NCBI GenBank assembly: GCA_003864495.1
Contig: PEDN01001355.1
Coordinates: forward strand, 248,001-312,000
Length of the DNA: 64,000 nt
Source: Nemopilema nomurai
Lineage: Eukaryota > Cnidaria > Scyphozoa > Rhizostomeae > Rhizostomatidae
Direction of reading: 5' to 3'
Shown here: piece by piece, positions 24,698 through 36,787 of the stretch
Position numbering within the stretch: position 1 is the first letter of the stretch
Layout: each line of letters begins with the position of its first letter
Position numbers and translations under genes: made by a program
The notes under the pieces: generated by a model
Databases searched by the model: none
Seen by the model: only the letters and a program-made list of their open reading frames with translations
Told to the model about the DNA's origin: nothing

Positions 24698-25488
24698 CTA
24701 CGAATCGTTCCAATGTTACTGCAACTTTACATTTTCCTTTATGTTCATCCCGTTTTTGTCCCCTGAGTTTCACGTTAAAACGCTAGAAGCTATCGCTTGA
24801 AGTTGAAAGAGCTCATATCCTAATCGAAATAGTTCATTCGTTGCATTTTAAAAGTTCAGGAAAATAGGAGATCTTTAGGTGTCACCATTCGGGTTTTAAT
24901 AGATTGTAGAAAACCTGCGTATCTTAGTGTGTCTGTTTGTATTCTTTGGTGTGTTTTATATGAACGAAGCTTTTTTTGTGAGTTGAAATCAGGACTTGCT
25001 TGAATTCTACTTCCATGACCAATGGAACGTCCGCATGCATAACGTAGTAGCATGTGCAAGGCAGAACCCAACAGAACCTCGTGATATTGTGCTGACTGAC
25101 CGTAAACTCGAAACAAAGGGAATGAATGAATTCGATTCTCACACAAGGGAATTTTAATCATGCGTTATTTGAGAACTTGGTAACAACACATCATCTTTAT
25201 TTGGTCGTTCGTCAACAAGAGAAGGCCACGTGATGCAGTGTTTCTTTACTCTATGGTTTCACTGCACTGAAAAACGCTGAATTTGCGGAATTCCTTCAGC
25301 AAGCGCATGCAGTCTCCAGGAAACTCAAGCTTGTAATGTTTAGTTGGCGCAGGCAAAATGTCGATCAGTTGAATCCTATAGGCTTGACGATTTGGGGTAG
25401 GGAGGGAAGGGTGGGTTGTGTAAACTGGTGAATATACCGAACAAAATTCTACTCTTGCTAGTCAACCTATAAGAGGGATTATATTTTG

Positions 25489-26027
25489 CGAGTTGCGAGT
25501 TGTCAGTTGCCAGTTGGTTCTTCATCATATCAGTTCATTCTTTTTACCCTAAAGTATAACAGTTATACCTCATTGTGCGAAAAGAAATTCAGTTAGTAGA
25601 AATATGTTTTCCTTGGACATAAAGCGTTTTCTTGCAAAAGAATATCCATTGAGCTTCGACCGTTCCCTGCTCCAAGAGCTTCCCTCAGGCCACTTTCCGC
25701 ATCCACGCACGCGCCAAAGTTAAAGAGGCTTTACACATTCTATGGCAAAGGCCTATATACAAACAAGTTAAATATTTTGATATTTCCTTAAGTTTTTTAA
25801 TAAACAACTTAAGCATTTGATATACCCTCATTTCTGAGCTTCAAAATTTCAAAATTATCACCAGACTGTAACTCCGCTTTTTCAGACTTTTCAATGGATG
25901 TCTAAATGATGAGGATCAGATGAGGGCTGACTGGTATGAACGCAAGGGGAATCGGTTACATAAAATTTGGAGGACTAGGAGCTGGAAACATCTTAGCAAA
26001 AACAAGAAACTGACAACTCGCAACTCG
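25489..26027. mobile_element. Inverted-repeat-bounded element (539 bp)
   Basis: CGAGTTGCGAGTTGTCAGTT at 25489-25508 is matched by its exact reverse complement at 26008-26027 (20 of 20). The motif itself contains a direct repeat of GAGTTGC/GAGTTGT. The interior is non-coding, mixed sequence. GATTAT lies near both ends, but not flush with them, so a target duplication is uncertain. Confidence 0.55.
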
Positions 26028-26570
26028 TAGATTATCACATCTCAACCCATAAGTTATTTTACAGCTTTATTTGCTGAATTTTTATTTTCTTACTGCGAAC
26101 ACTTTCTCCCACGAGCCTGTGGACCCCCTCCGCATTTTGCAGAAAATACCATCTCTTTTGCTGAATAAGGGGCTCTTTTCTAAGGTATGAGGTTCTCCTT
26201 TCGATGTTTTGTTATAAACAGGTATTTATGCTACTCGTGTTACGTTTGTAAAAAATCGATTGATGGTAATGAAATGTCCACTTGGCCCCTATATTGCTTT
26301 TCTGGCTATATCCAACAACCTCCATTTGTTGCAATGTAGCAATATTTACGAAAAAAAGGTTTGTTATGATGACGATTTAAATCGTGTTGGGCTTAACTTA
26401 ACCCTAAGGAAACGAAAGTGATTCATGCGGTCTCATCTACGGAATCTAACGAACCTGCGTCGCTTGTGGTAACCCTTTGTTCATCGTTCAACTAGTCTGA
26501 GGCGGACGCGTTTGCCATACAGTTGACCCATTTTGGACGTTGAAACTTCGCTCCGCGGGAAGTTTTAGCA

Positions 26571-29500
26571 ATGGCTGCAGTCATATTGAAGATTATTGCT
26601 GTCATCTGTGTATTACAGTTCTTGAATGAAGAGGCAGTTTGTCAATGGTGCGCTACAACTGCATCCGAATACGATGCACCTCCATTACCAAGTATCCCAA
26701 ACCATTTCTCGAGCGACGTCATAGTATCTAAAAGTTCTGAAAATGGCTTAACAGGGCAGAAAGTTGAAAAAATGTTCGTAGATTCAGACAGAAAAATTAT
26801 GGCCATAGGTATGTCGGTTTTCAAAATTGTTCCTATTCAATATGTCGTTACTGTTTTAACGTTTTTGCCAAAGCCTTTCTAGGTTTCGTTATGGAGCTGG
26901 ACTAGGAAACTAGGAAAAGTCGCCCAAGTATACGAAAATGGGAAACTTAGAAAATAAAACATTGCTAAATTTGTCGAATCTTTTTTACCTGTTGAATGAT
27001 GGTCTTGTCTTCATAAAGAAGCTTTTTAGTGGTGTGCCAGCTTCTCGTATAGTGTGTTGCAACAATGATTGTATCCACTTTGTAATGTTGTTTATGACAT
27101 TATTATGTATTTACATGCTCAATCGATATTGGGGTTTCTTTGCTCTGTAGAGAAATTTTGGCATTACAAAACCCTTCTTTAGAACCGCGAGTATTTTTAT
27201 ACATCAGTACATTCTAATTGCATAATTAAAGCCTGGAATTGAAATACACATTTCATGCTACGGCCTAAATGTGCCTGTTCATGTTGACTAATAAAAACAA
27301 ATTTATGAACTTTTATGGTATTTCCTATACTAGAATATTATTAACACATTACTAGAGACATCCATGAGTAGATTTTGATATAACGGCAAACAAGGGCACC
27401 CATTAGCTGTTCAATATGTTCAATAACAAATTACTGTTTTTACAAGGCCTTTTACTCAGTCATCCATAATGTAAGGGTCCATTCTATAAATTTGCATCAT
27501 TACTATCTATATTTTCGACAAGCTTTTGGTACAAGGGAAGCTTTTTGGGAAGACGTTATAATTCACAGGGAATCAACTACAATGAAGGTGGGGGTCACAG
27601 TTGGGGCAGAAGGGGGAAATCTTTTAAACTGATTTCTTGGCCCCTCTTATAGATATTGTGCTAAAATTTAGCACCAAGTCTTTTCTTACCATGCAAAATG
27701 TATTTGAGAAGTTCAGAGATATTGGGGTCATATTGGTTGGTTGATTTGACATTGATGACCAAAAGTGTGGCATTTTTTGAGTTTGTCTTGTTCTTTCATG
27801 GAGCTCTTTTTAGAAAAGATAAATCATCAGTGTTGATTGGCAAATTTTGAAAGGGCACCGAAAGGTTTATCATAAATTAGATCAGACCCTAGCAAATTTT
27901 GAACTAATGTTAAAGTCCCTTGAGTTTAAGCTAATTACTTAAGTTCATATCTTCCCAAAATGAAACTGCATTTACATCAAGGTCAGTTGTATACCCAATT
28001 GCAGGAATAGGGAAGTTTTGGCCCCTTCACTTTTGAAACAAATGGCCCTTGAGAATTTGTAAAAATTGCAAAAAAACTGCAAAAAGTACATCTAAAAGGG
28101 GCATTGATTATCTTGTCTAACAATGTACACCCCTGCCTAAGGTATCTGTTTGTAGACAGAAAGTCAAGAAGTCATACTTGACACTAAAATGTTTGTCTTT
28201 GCAAGTGTAGAAAAGTGGAAATTAATAATTAGAAAACAAAATTAGAAACTCTGTTATGATAGTTGCATTCTTGAATTGGTATTGTTGACAAAATTGTGAT
28301 ATACTGGTGATGACAATTGAGTGATAACAATTGAGTTAAGTTCTTTGATATTCAATGCTGCAACTCTTTGCTACTGCAACCAAAATTTGATTGTAGCAAC
28401 AATTCATATTACATGAAATGCTGATATGCAAGGGTGTAAGAGGTATTATATTTGATGTTTTTTAAGAATTGTATGTTACCAATGCACACTTTCAAGAGAG
28501 TTTTGCTCGGTTTTTGTGTGTCTTAATTATGTCTAAAAGCAAGCCTTTTTATGTAGAGGAAGGTGGAGACTTCAAAATTGGAGGAAAGAAAACTATTGTT
28601 GATCATAGCCGAAAGCAAACAATGGTTGTTTCCAAAGACAAATGTGAAGTAACTAGCATTCAAAACATGGTATTCAACAGGCTATTGCCATATGGAAATA
28701 ACGAATTCACTTCTGGAAATCAACTTTTCCGTTTTGGAAGTAAATATGGCGTAGTTTATCGGGGAAATCAAACTGTCATGGGCGAAATGTAAGTAAAGTA
28801 ATTCAGTTTTTGTCTTTCCAAGGTCAATTTATTATACATATATATCCATACATTATTACATTATTATACACCTAATACATTCTTTCTTCCAAAATTTCCC
28901 ATTAATGGCCTCTAGACAAGTCCCAGAATCATTTATGTTTCAATTTTGAAAAATGGGGGCATGCTATAAGGAAAACTGCTAATTTTCCCCCTGTGAATGC
29001 TACTTTTACAAAGTTTATAGATATAGGTAACAATGTAACATCTTTATATTTATACAATTGTCCAGAAAACTAATTAAAAGTGCTGCTCAAGGAAGCAAAA
29101 TTAAAAGCATTTTTGGATGGATTTTCATTAACAAGAAATCGCTATGCATTAGAATTAGTCTGTTTGTATTCTTATGTATTTTGAAGATGTAAGTTGTGCA
29201 CTCAATAATGGATTTTGCTCCAAAAAATGAGATTCACACCTCAATCATTTTGTTGCCAGCTGGGTATCCTTTTTGCCAGCTTTTCTGGTCACCAATCATA
29301 AACAAGTTTACACAGTATTGCTTTGTTTCATTCATCACAATAGGAGGCAGTGTTAATAAAGGAAACTTTTGTCTGAGCTAAAGTACTGCTACATGAGTGA
29401 TATGGTTGTCATATGTTAAACCTATTTGTAATTCTTTCACTATTTATATCAACTATGACCAAGATCTGAATTTAGGTTCCCTTTGCTGGGTTTGGCTTGA

Positions 29501-32500
29501 TCAATGAAAGTTTCTTACTTTCTGCTGATCTGTTTATAATGTTAGTAATCCAATTTCAAGACAATAATAGTTGTGTATTAGCATAGTTTAGTATTTAAAA
29601 TGAATGATTTTCAATTCTGTTTAAATTTAAGGCTTGACATTTGGACAGAGTGCCTGCCTGCATTAGGAGAGAGAGACAGCTTCAACATAAACATGAGCTA
29701 CTATTTCAGGAAACCAGATTCAAAATATGGCCAGCAGTTGTATGGAGTTGCAGCTTTCATAAATGAAACCATGGTTTTAATGGTTCAGTATTTAAACATG
29801 AACAATGAAAAACCTTTACCACAGACCTTAGAAGTCCCTAATGGTATGGTTGCATTTTATGCAAGGTTTTTTATCTTTGATCAAGACTTTTTTGGAAGTA
29901 ATGTTTAAAGTTGCTCATATCAATTGATAAATTTTATACCAAGGTTTATGCTAGGATTAGCCAACAGAAGGATCTTGTAATGTCAATAGAGATTGTTATT
30001 TTCTGATGCTAACAACATTGCTAGAAGGTCATTTTGTCACTGGGACTTTGGAAAGGAATGTAGATCATCTACAAACCTTTCATACATGATGTTTCTAGAT
30101 AAATTACCAACCAATAATGGTCCATCTTAGTTATTTCAATGTCAATCTAGTTAAATTTTCTTTCTTAAATTTTCATTAAATATCAGTCATCTATTTGCAG
30201 ATATCTTCTGTAACATGACATCCAGCAATGTTAGCATACCAAAGTTTCCCCCTGAGTTTGAAATGAATATTGAGATCCTTATGTTGCAAAACAAGACTGG
30301 TTTCAATGCTAGGGTAGGTCTTTTATATAATGGAATTTTTGCATATAGTTTTTATGGTTTTATATGTTATTTATATATATATATTCTAAGATTAAATCAT
30401 GTTTAGTTGAATTTGACTATTTTTTTATGATGTGATACACTTTACAGAACTTATTAGTGTGTGTTTTTTTAAGGCAAATAATTTTGCAATCAAGGTATTT
30501 GCAATAAACTTTGTTTAAAGTTAATTGTGTTTGCAATTAAAACACTAGTTTTTTTCTCATAGGATTACATTGATACTAGAGAAAAGTATTTCAGATCGGA
30601 CCACCATCATAAAGAAGGTGGCATTTATGTTCCTGTACATGAAATACATGATTTCAACACCGGTATTTACTCTTATTTCTTTTGCTTTTATTTGTACGTT
30701 TGAGGTTATCGTGATGACCATTATTACCCTATATGATCGTTTGATAGCCTTTTTGTTTAAGTAATTGCCTGAATCGCTTTGAATCATAAATCCTACATGG
30801 TTTAAATAAAAGAAACTAACAATTGAAGACAAATATATCGTGTTTTCACATAATATTATACGGTCTTTGTTTCTCATATCTTTTATTATTCATGTGATTA
30901 CATCTCCACCACTTGAAACCGTATTGCCATCATTTTAATTGATGTTGTTGGTTGGTAGGTTTTCTCATGAATGCCCAACACATTAGTTGTCTATATGTCA
31001 CGGGGGCTTGACGGTCATGTATCAAGTTGGAACGGAATCGTATTGTTTTTACCCAGGACGGAATCGTATTGTTTTTACCAGGAATATCTTACACCATCGA
31101 TGTCAATACGTATGACTGTAAGGTGCAGCCGTTAAACAATCGAAGCTGGGATGCTGTGGAGACGGAAGACCATCATCATATTCGTATGAAAACCACCAAT
31201 GAATTTTTGGGTCTAGAAAACCGGAAGTATATACACGAAGGATTCACAACTGTCAGGGGAATACCGGTGGACGTGTTTTCGACTTTGGCCTCAGGGAGGA
31301 GACATCCAGAACAGAAGGTACACAGTCAGTGTATGAGGGAACCAGGGGGTGGGCATGATTCCCACTTTTTCGGAAAGCTATGCAAAAGTGCCGAGTATTA
31401 CCCCTGCGAGACCTAAAAGTGCGCCTTCAAAAACCAAAAATGGGAGTGTCTCTTCTTTGAGCTGAGAAGGATTGTTTAGCCTCGCATTCGCTTTGCAATG
31501 CCTAACGTCAGTTCTATGCTGTCCTATGCTCAGTTTAAGTGTAATGGCTGGCCAACATTTTCGCCAACCAATAAATCTGAGCGGTTGATGCTGTCTTTTG
31601 TGTTAGCATTTTCGCCGCGCGTGTAAATGCGAAAGAATAGTCTCGAGGCTCTCCTTGTGGAACAAGGGGTTAATTCGCAGACTAAATAGCATTTATGTTA
31701 ATCATTCAAATTTTTTTGGAATTTTCTGTCCTAAACATAGTGTTGGACACCTGAACTACTAAAAAGTACTTGAATTTCACATTAAAAAGTCTTTTTCATT
31801 GACTTTCCGTGCAATGGTGCTTTTTGTCAGGGGCTTGCCGATTGTCAGTTATGACACAAGAAGATAAAGAATTGATATTTAGTTGGAATTTGATCGATGG
31901 GGGCTTAGTGCTCTTTAAACTTCATGAACGACAAAATCAGCAAAATCATGTACGAAATTCAGTTTCAATTTTGTGTCAATAGTGAGCTGCTTGAGAGCTC
32001 TTTTGATGAAAACGAACCAAATTTTGCCCTGTATTTTTTAATTGTTGCATGCTGCAGCCTTAGCGTGTCTGCATTAATGCCAAGTTTGTTATTGACAGTT
32101 CTTTTGGTAACTTTCTCCTATAAATAGTCCATACAAAAATGGTACTTCTCGCGCCCTGACTGGAAAATCGGAGGGATGGAAGGACCCTTGAATGATACTC
32201 GCGTACCGGTTATGTTGACTTGGAATAGGGGTGGACGAAAGAGCATCATGAACTTCTTCAACTACGACCCCATTGAAACTACAAACCATATTCTGTGGCC
32301 CCTTCGGTAAGCTTTAATTAATTGCCTTTTTCCATTCTCGGTATTGTGCCTGTTTGGTTCTCGTGCCATCTTAGTCAGCTTTTATCTGGAAAGTGGCAAC
32401 ACTAACTTGGCATTGGTGTGCCACTGAAGTGGCCGCTCATTTCGATGAAAACCTACCCTCAATTTGTGTTACCGAAATAAGCTGTTTCCATGAAAACCCC

Positions 32501-35239
32501 AGGCTCGGAATGAAGATTTCTAAAGCACAGTCTGCAGCTGGATTCATAGTTTTTCAAACTGATCCATTTTTCATAATCTCGGAAACTCCCCAGTTTCAAT
32601 TAGCAGACTTTGCCATCATTTTTTAACCATTGATATGCAACCCACATCTTTGACAGTAGGCACTGCTAGGCCAGTTATCTTTAAGAACCCCTGATGGTGA
32701 ATCTCCCGCATCCAGTTCGCCTTTCATAGACAGTGTGTTCCCTAAGTCCTGTACTTTTTGCTCTAGTTTGTCGATATCCTTTCACTAAAGGGCTAGGTGT
32801 ATTGTCCAAAATGCTAATTTAAAAAGAAATATGTGCCAAATGTTGGACAAAAATGTTCCCTTTTTTCCGCCAACACCTCCTTTTTCTTATATCTTCCTAG
32901 TCTCACATATCCCTTAAACTGTATAGCGGTCCCTTTCTCCCTACCCCACAGCTCTCGTTTATGCCTCATTTCCCCAATCCCTCCATTTCCTTATTCCCCT
33001 CCTTTCTCTCTTATCCCTCATTTCTTTCCCATTCCTCATTTCCCTCCAACTTTCCTTTTCTCCATCGAATCCTACCTTTTCTTCAAACCTTTTTTTCTTT
33101 CTACATCACTACCCCTCTTTTTCGTCCTTTCCCTCATATCCCTCATTTCCTTTCCATTCCTCATTTCCCTCCAAACTTTCCTTTTCTCCATCGAATCCCA
33201 CGTTTTCTTCAAACCCTTTTCGCTCTCTATCCAACTACCTCTCTTTCTTCCTCCTTTACCTGATATCCACATTTCCTTTCCTATCCTTCCTTATCCTCCG
33301 CTCCTTCCTTCCCCTTCACTTCATTCAAGTTCCACTATCATTTGCTTTCGCGCCTCTTTTTCCTTTGGTGAAATGAACGCGATGAAGTTGTGGCTTGCAA
33401 TAAAGTTTCGTTTCATTTGTAGTACCTGCTATACGAACAATCGCCATTATATGTACTTCCGACTGGACGGCAAGTTCGATGCGTATGGAATCCAAAACCA
33501 GCGGTCAATAACGAACGCTATCCGTGATGCATTGGCTGGTGTAGCAGGCATCAGTAAGCTCAGAGTATCGTCTATTTTGGTAAGTGTTCTGCGTTTAATT
33601 TTTGACTTCGTATTATCTACGGACGATTCCAAGTCCATTGCACTTTTAAATTTTTCTGATGATAACTGAAATATTTGGTAGCTGCTCAAAAGCGCAGTTG
33701 AATCCATGCTACATCTAATTAAATCCTTTCAACATAAGATCATAATAGACTTATTCGATTATTGGAAAATCGCTGATTGTTCAGCCCGTTGCTCTGGTTC
33801 TTGTTTCTCAAATAGCTTGGAATTTCACACCCCTTTTTCGCCATTTTCATCCATATTGTAGAGTCTGTTAAGTTTAGGTACATTGTAAAAATCATTTGGC
33901 CAATTAGTGTCTCGTTAGGTACTAGAAGTATTTATGCAAGAAACGCTTCCTTCCGAGATCCATTTCTGTCCGAATATTGTCTTTCTTGGGAGTAATCCTC
34001 GAGCTGTATTCAGCTGTAAATTATGTAAAGCTGACATGTTATGCAGAGTGAAGATTTTGAAAGGCAGTCTTTAAGCATATTCAAGTCCTTTGCATAATGC
34101 GCACAGGGTGTGGGTTAGTTCTCGAAGCTTTGGCTAATAGAACGTGTTGCCATGTGTCCTCTGTCTTGCAAGCCGGAGGGACATGAGTGCCAAATTGAAT
34201 TAAACACTGTTCTATTGGACGTATCACAACAACAAATGTATGCGAAACTTAGTCGTGGAAACCTGTTTTGATATGCGAAGAAAAGAGTGTATAAGCTGTT
34301 GAATAGTTTTCACCGGTATTAGCGAGTTGTGGTGACAGTGTAGGCTTTCCAATGTTTTTTCGACGTATTCTTCTCGTACAGATTTTCAAATCCAACTACG
34401 GAGGGGTAGTGGCTGTCCGAGTCTACGTGCTAGGCCTGCCACCAGTCAAAGGCACCGTCCTAGTTCTGAAACCTAAACACCAGCTTCCCTTGAAGACTGC
34501 AGTCGACCGGATACGCTCTTCTGTCCAATCAGGCACTCTCAAGGTCGCCGTTAAAGTCAAAGGTATTTGCCGTTTTTTTATTCCACCACGGCTCTTTGCA
34601 CTTTTTTGCCAAAATCTTACTACGTTACCTTCTAATCTCTCTAAAGCCCTGGTCAAACGAACTCAGCATTTCACATAAGGAATTGCGCAGGCTCCTACTG
34701 ATGTTCAAGGGATGTTGAGCAGAATGTTTAGTTTGTTTGACCACCGCTGGACTGCATTGAGCGATGCCGAGCACTGTTTTCAATTGCTGAGCGCTGCTCA
34801 GTGAAATGTTCAGTTCGTTTGACCAGGGCTTCAGTGAGAATACTTGCTCAAACCAGCCTTCTGCTTTTCAGCGGAAATTCTCGATTCATGATTCCCTGAT
34901 AACAGTGAACGATGTCTCTGATTACAGTGATTGCAGCTGTTATAAATGTTACCATTGCTTTCATCGTTTCTTATAGTTGCTGGAAAGGTTACCGTCAAGT
35001 CGATGGTAGCACAGAAAGACTCCTACTACGACCTATACGTCGACGGCCCGGACCCGCAGCCGCCCAGAGGTGCTAAGAGTGGCAAAGCGGGAATGTCAGC
35101 CGGGGGGGTGGCAGCACTATCCATTACCTTCATCGTTATTGCAGTGTTGCTCACATTGGCAGTTTTGCACTTCGTTCTCAGGCGACGGGGGGTTCAACTA
35201 TTTCGATATGCAAGGCACTCAGACGATCCTGCTGCCTAG
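26571..35239 (+). CDS. Type I transmembrane protein, probable metazoan LolA-like family (10 coding exons)
   Basis: Exons: 26571-26808, 28467-28788, 29632-29843, 30201-30313, 30563-30662, 31082-31317, 32128-32306, 33423-33579, 34382-34562, 34977-35239. They total 2001 nt, 666 residues, all phases consistent. The signal peptide is about 1-24 (MAAVILKIIAVICVLQFLNE). A large ectodomain follows, with many N-glycosylation sequons (NQT, NMS, NET, NMT, NVS, NKT, NRS, NDT). One membrane helix lies at about 624-647 (VAALSITFIVIAVLLTLAVL), then RRR and a 19-residue cytosolic tail. The motifs VRGIPVDVFST (386-396) and KWYFSRPDWKIGG recall the metazoan LolA-like lipoprotein-fold domains. The segment before the helix (about 465-600) resembles a SEA/DUF-type juxtamembrane domain. 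The domain names are from memory and not checked. Function is unknown; a cell-surface or lipid-binding role is a guess. Intron 1 (26809-28466) holds nothing recognised. Confidence 0.85.
31032..31082 (+). repeat. Tandem duplication of a splice acceptor
   Basis: A 26 bp unit (31032-31057, ending TTTTTACCCAGG) is followed at once by a 25 bp near-copy (31058-31082, ending TTTTTACCAGG). Each copy carries a polypyrimidine tract and an AG. Only the second AG (31081) keeps the reading frame of the membrane-protein gene. Confidence 0.85.
32865..33340. repeat. Polypyrimidine (C/T) low-complexity tract with a 125 bp tandem duplication
   Basis: The plus strand is overwhelmingly C and T for about 470 bp. 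Two copies of a segment containing TTCCCTCCAA..TTTTCTCCATCGAATCC are offset by 125 bp (near 33041 and 33166). It lies in intron 7 of the membrane-protein gene, just before exon 8. The long ORFs through it are an artefact of stop-codon-poor composition. Confidence 0.8.
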
Positions 35240-36429
35240 AGTTGCCTGGTTACTAGCTCAGGTCTGTTTTTCTCTAAAGTATACTGACTTGATTTCGATG
35301 TTATGTTTGCAAATAATATGAAGACTTGACATGATTCTGTTTCAAAACGCACCAAATCTAGTATCAAAAGCTGCATAGGTCCTGAAACTTCCAATGCGTT
35401 ACTAGAGCCGTTTGTATCTGCAATGTGGCATTCCCCAAAGCTTATGAAGCAACTTCTCTTAGAGACTAACCAGCTATATAAAATACGGAGAATATTTATA
35501 CGGGGATGAGTGACGTATATGGGAGAGCTGGGCCACAATGGATATGCCCAAACTGCAAGTATTTTCTTCACCTGAAGGCGTCGAAAGCAAATGGTTGGCT
35601 CACTTTGCTTTGTAAGCTCGTGTTGCTTTTGTTGCTAAGTAAAAGCTCTATCCATGCCTCCAGGGAATAAAGCATGTCCTTCAATGGCCTCTGGAGAGCA
35701 GGAAATTTAAATTGAATCGTAAATAATTCACGTTTTGCGTTGGAATAAATGACAATAGTATGTTTGTTAAACGGGCGGTCCACTTGACGAAATATTGCAA
35801 ACCATTGCCGACAATGAATTTTTTTTTTAAATTTTTGGTAACTACAATTTAACATGTTAGTTTCCTCACAAGCTCAGAGGGAGTGAGTATCTTGATTTCG
35901 TGGCATGCCGTCGTCTCCTCCAACCTTCCCCTCCCTGCAATTTACTTTAGTTTTCAACTTTGCTTTAGGCAAACACGTCAGTCACAATAATTCAATTTCA
36001 GGTGAATAAATTTAAATTGTCTGGTATTTCGAAAATGAGTTGTGGATATATATTGTAGCAATTGGTTTTTACAAAATTTTCCCAGCTAGTAGGCAAGGCT
36101 GTTTAAAGGCATTGCCATGAGTGTAAACAGTAAGTAGCACTTGTTTTGATATTCGAGATGACAAATAATTTGTTTTATTCGATATAGTTAAGGGAATGCG
36201 TTTTGCTTTTACTTTAAAAGTGTGGCGATAATCAGATATTTAGTTTAAACTTGTCATTGATCAACATGTTTAACCTAATACTAAATAGGTTGCATTTTTA
36301 TCTTCATTCTTCGTCTGTCAAAGATTTCTATTTCAGCTTCAACTACACGAATCATATTTGAACACAGCCCTCCTAGGTTTGAAGAAAGCATTTACAAATT
36401 AACATAAACACCACCAAAACGCTTCTCAT
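35240..36429. other. 3' flank of the membrane-protein gene; no other gene recognised
   Basis: AT-rich DNA between the last gene and the satellite. A candidate poly(A) signal is at 35666-35671. The two minus-strand ORFs (about 111 and 95 codons) lack recognisable domains. Confidence 0.5.
35666..35671 (+). terminator. Candidate poly(A) signal AATAAA of the membrane-protein gene
   Basis: The hexamer lies 427 nt after the stop codon. It is the first clear AATAAA I found in that direction. Confidence 0.4.
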
Positions 36430-36787
36430 GTTTGCAAAATGCTCTATGATTGCATGTGGTATTTAAATCAAAGGATTTTTTGTCAAAAAAGCCCTTTTAG
36501 TAAGGCTATAGCCTTGGTATTTTTCTTGGACCAAGCACTACAAAAAACCTTCACATCTCCAGAAGTGCGCTTCATAAAAGAACGCCAACATCATGATGAC
36601 GCTTCTCTTGTTAGGGTATTCCTTTGGACCATGCACTAAAAAAACCTTTGTATCTCAAAAAGTAGGCTTCTTACGACAACTCCAACAACACGAAAAGGGT
36701 TCTCTTGCTTGGCTCCACATTTGCAATTGAGTTTAGAATGAGTGAATTTTGGTCAAAAATGACCCTTTTGGTAAAGCTATAGCATGT
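36430..36787. repeat. Left-flank copies of the diverged sister satellite (one truncated)
   Basis: Roughly two degenerate monomers, one with an internal deletion. Landmark motifs are GCACTACAAAAAACC (36536), TAAGGCTATAGCCTTGG (36501) and CAACTCCAACAACACG. The same motifs recur at 174 bp spacing right of the main array. The junction with the main satellite is inside the shared CTATAGC block. Confidence 0.8.

Larger units (their letters stand above)
24353..26570. other. Intergenic region between MVB12 and the type I membrane protein gene
   Basis: No gene is recognised. It contains a half-copy of the 17.3 kb hairpin element (24633-24697) and an inverted-repeat element (25489-26027). A minus-strand 101-codon ORF (24856-25161) shows no known domain. 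The last 170 bp before 26571 are the likely promoter of the next gene, but no defining motif is seen. Confidence 0.45.

Noticed and set aside
24856..25161. 101-codon minus-strand ORF between genes
   Set aside because: No domain, repeat or neighbouring exon supports it. It could be a decayed transposon fragment, but nothing recognisable remains.
32833..33669. 278-codon ORF, the longest uninterrupted frame in the window
   Set aside because: Most of it is a Pro/Ser/Leu/Phe low-complexity translation of a pyrimidine tract. Only the part after 33423 is a genuine exon of the membrane-protein gene.
35236..35855. Two minus-strand ORFs (111 and 95 codons) after the membrane-protein gene
   Set aside because: They lie in its likely 3' UTR and flank, without family resemblance or splice signals.
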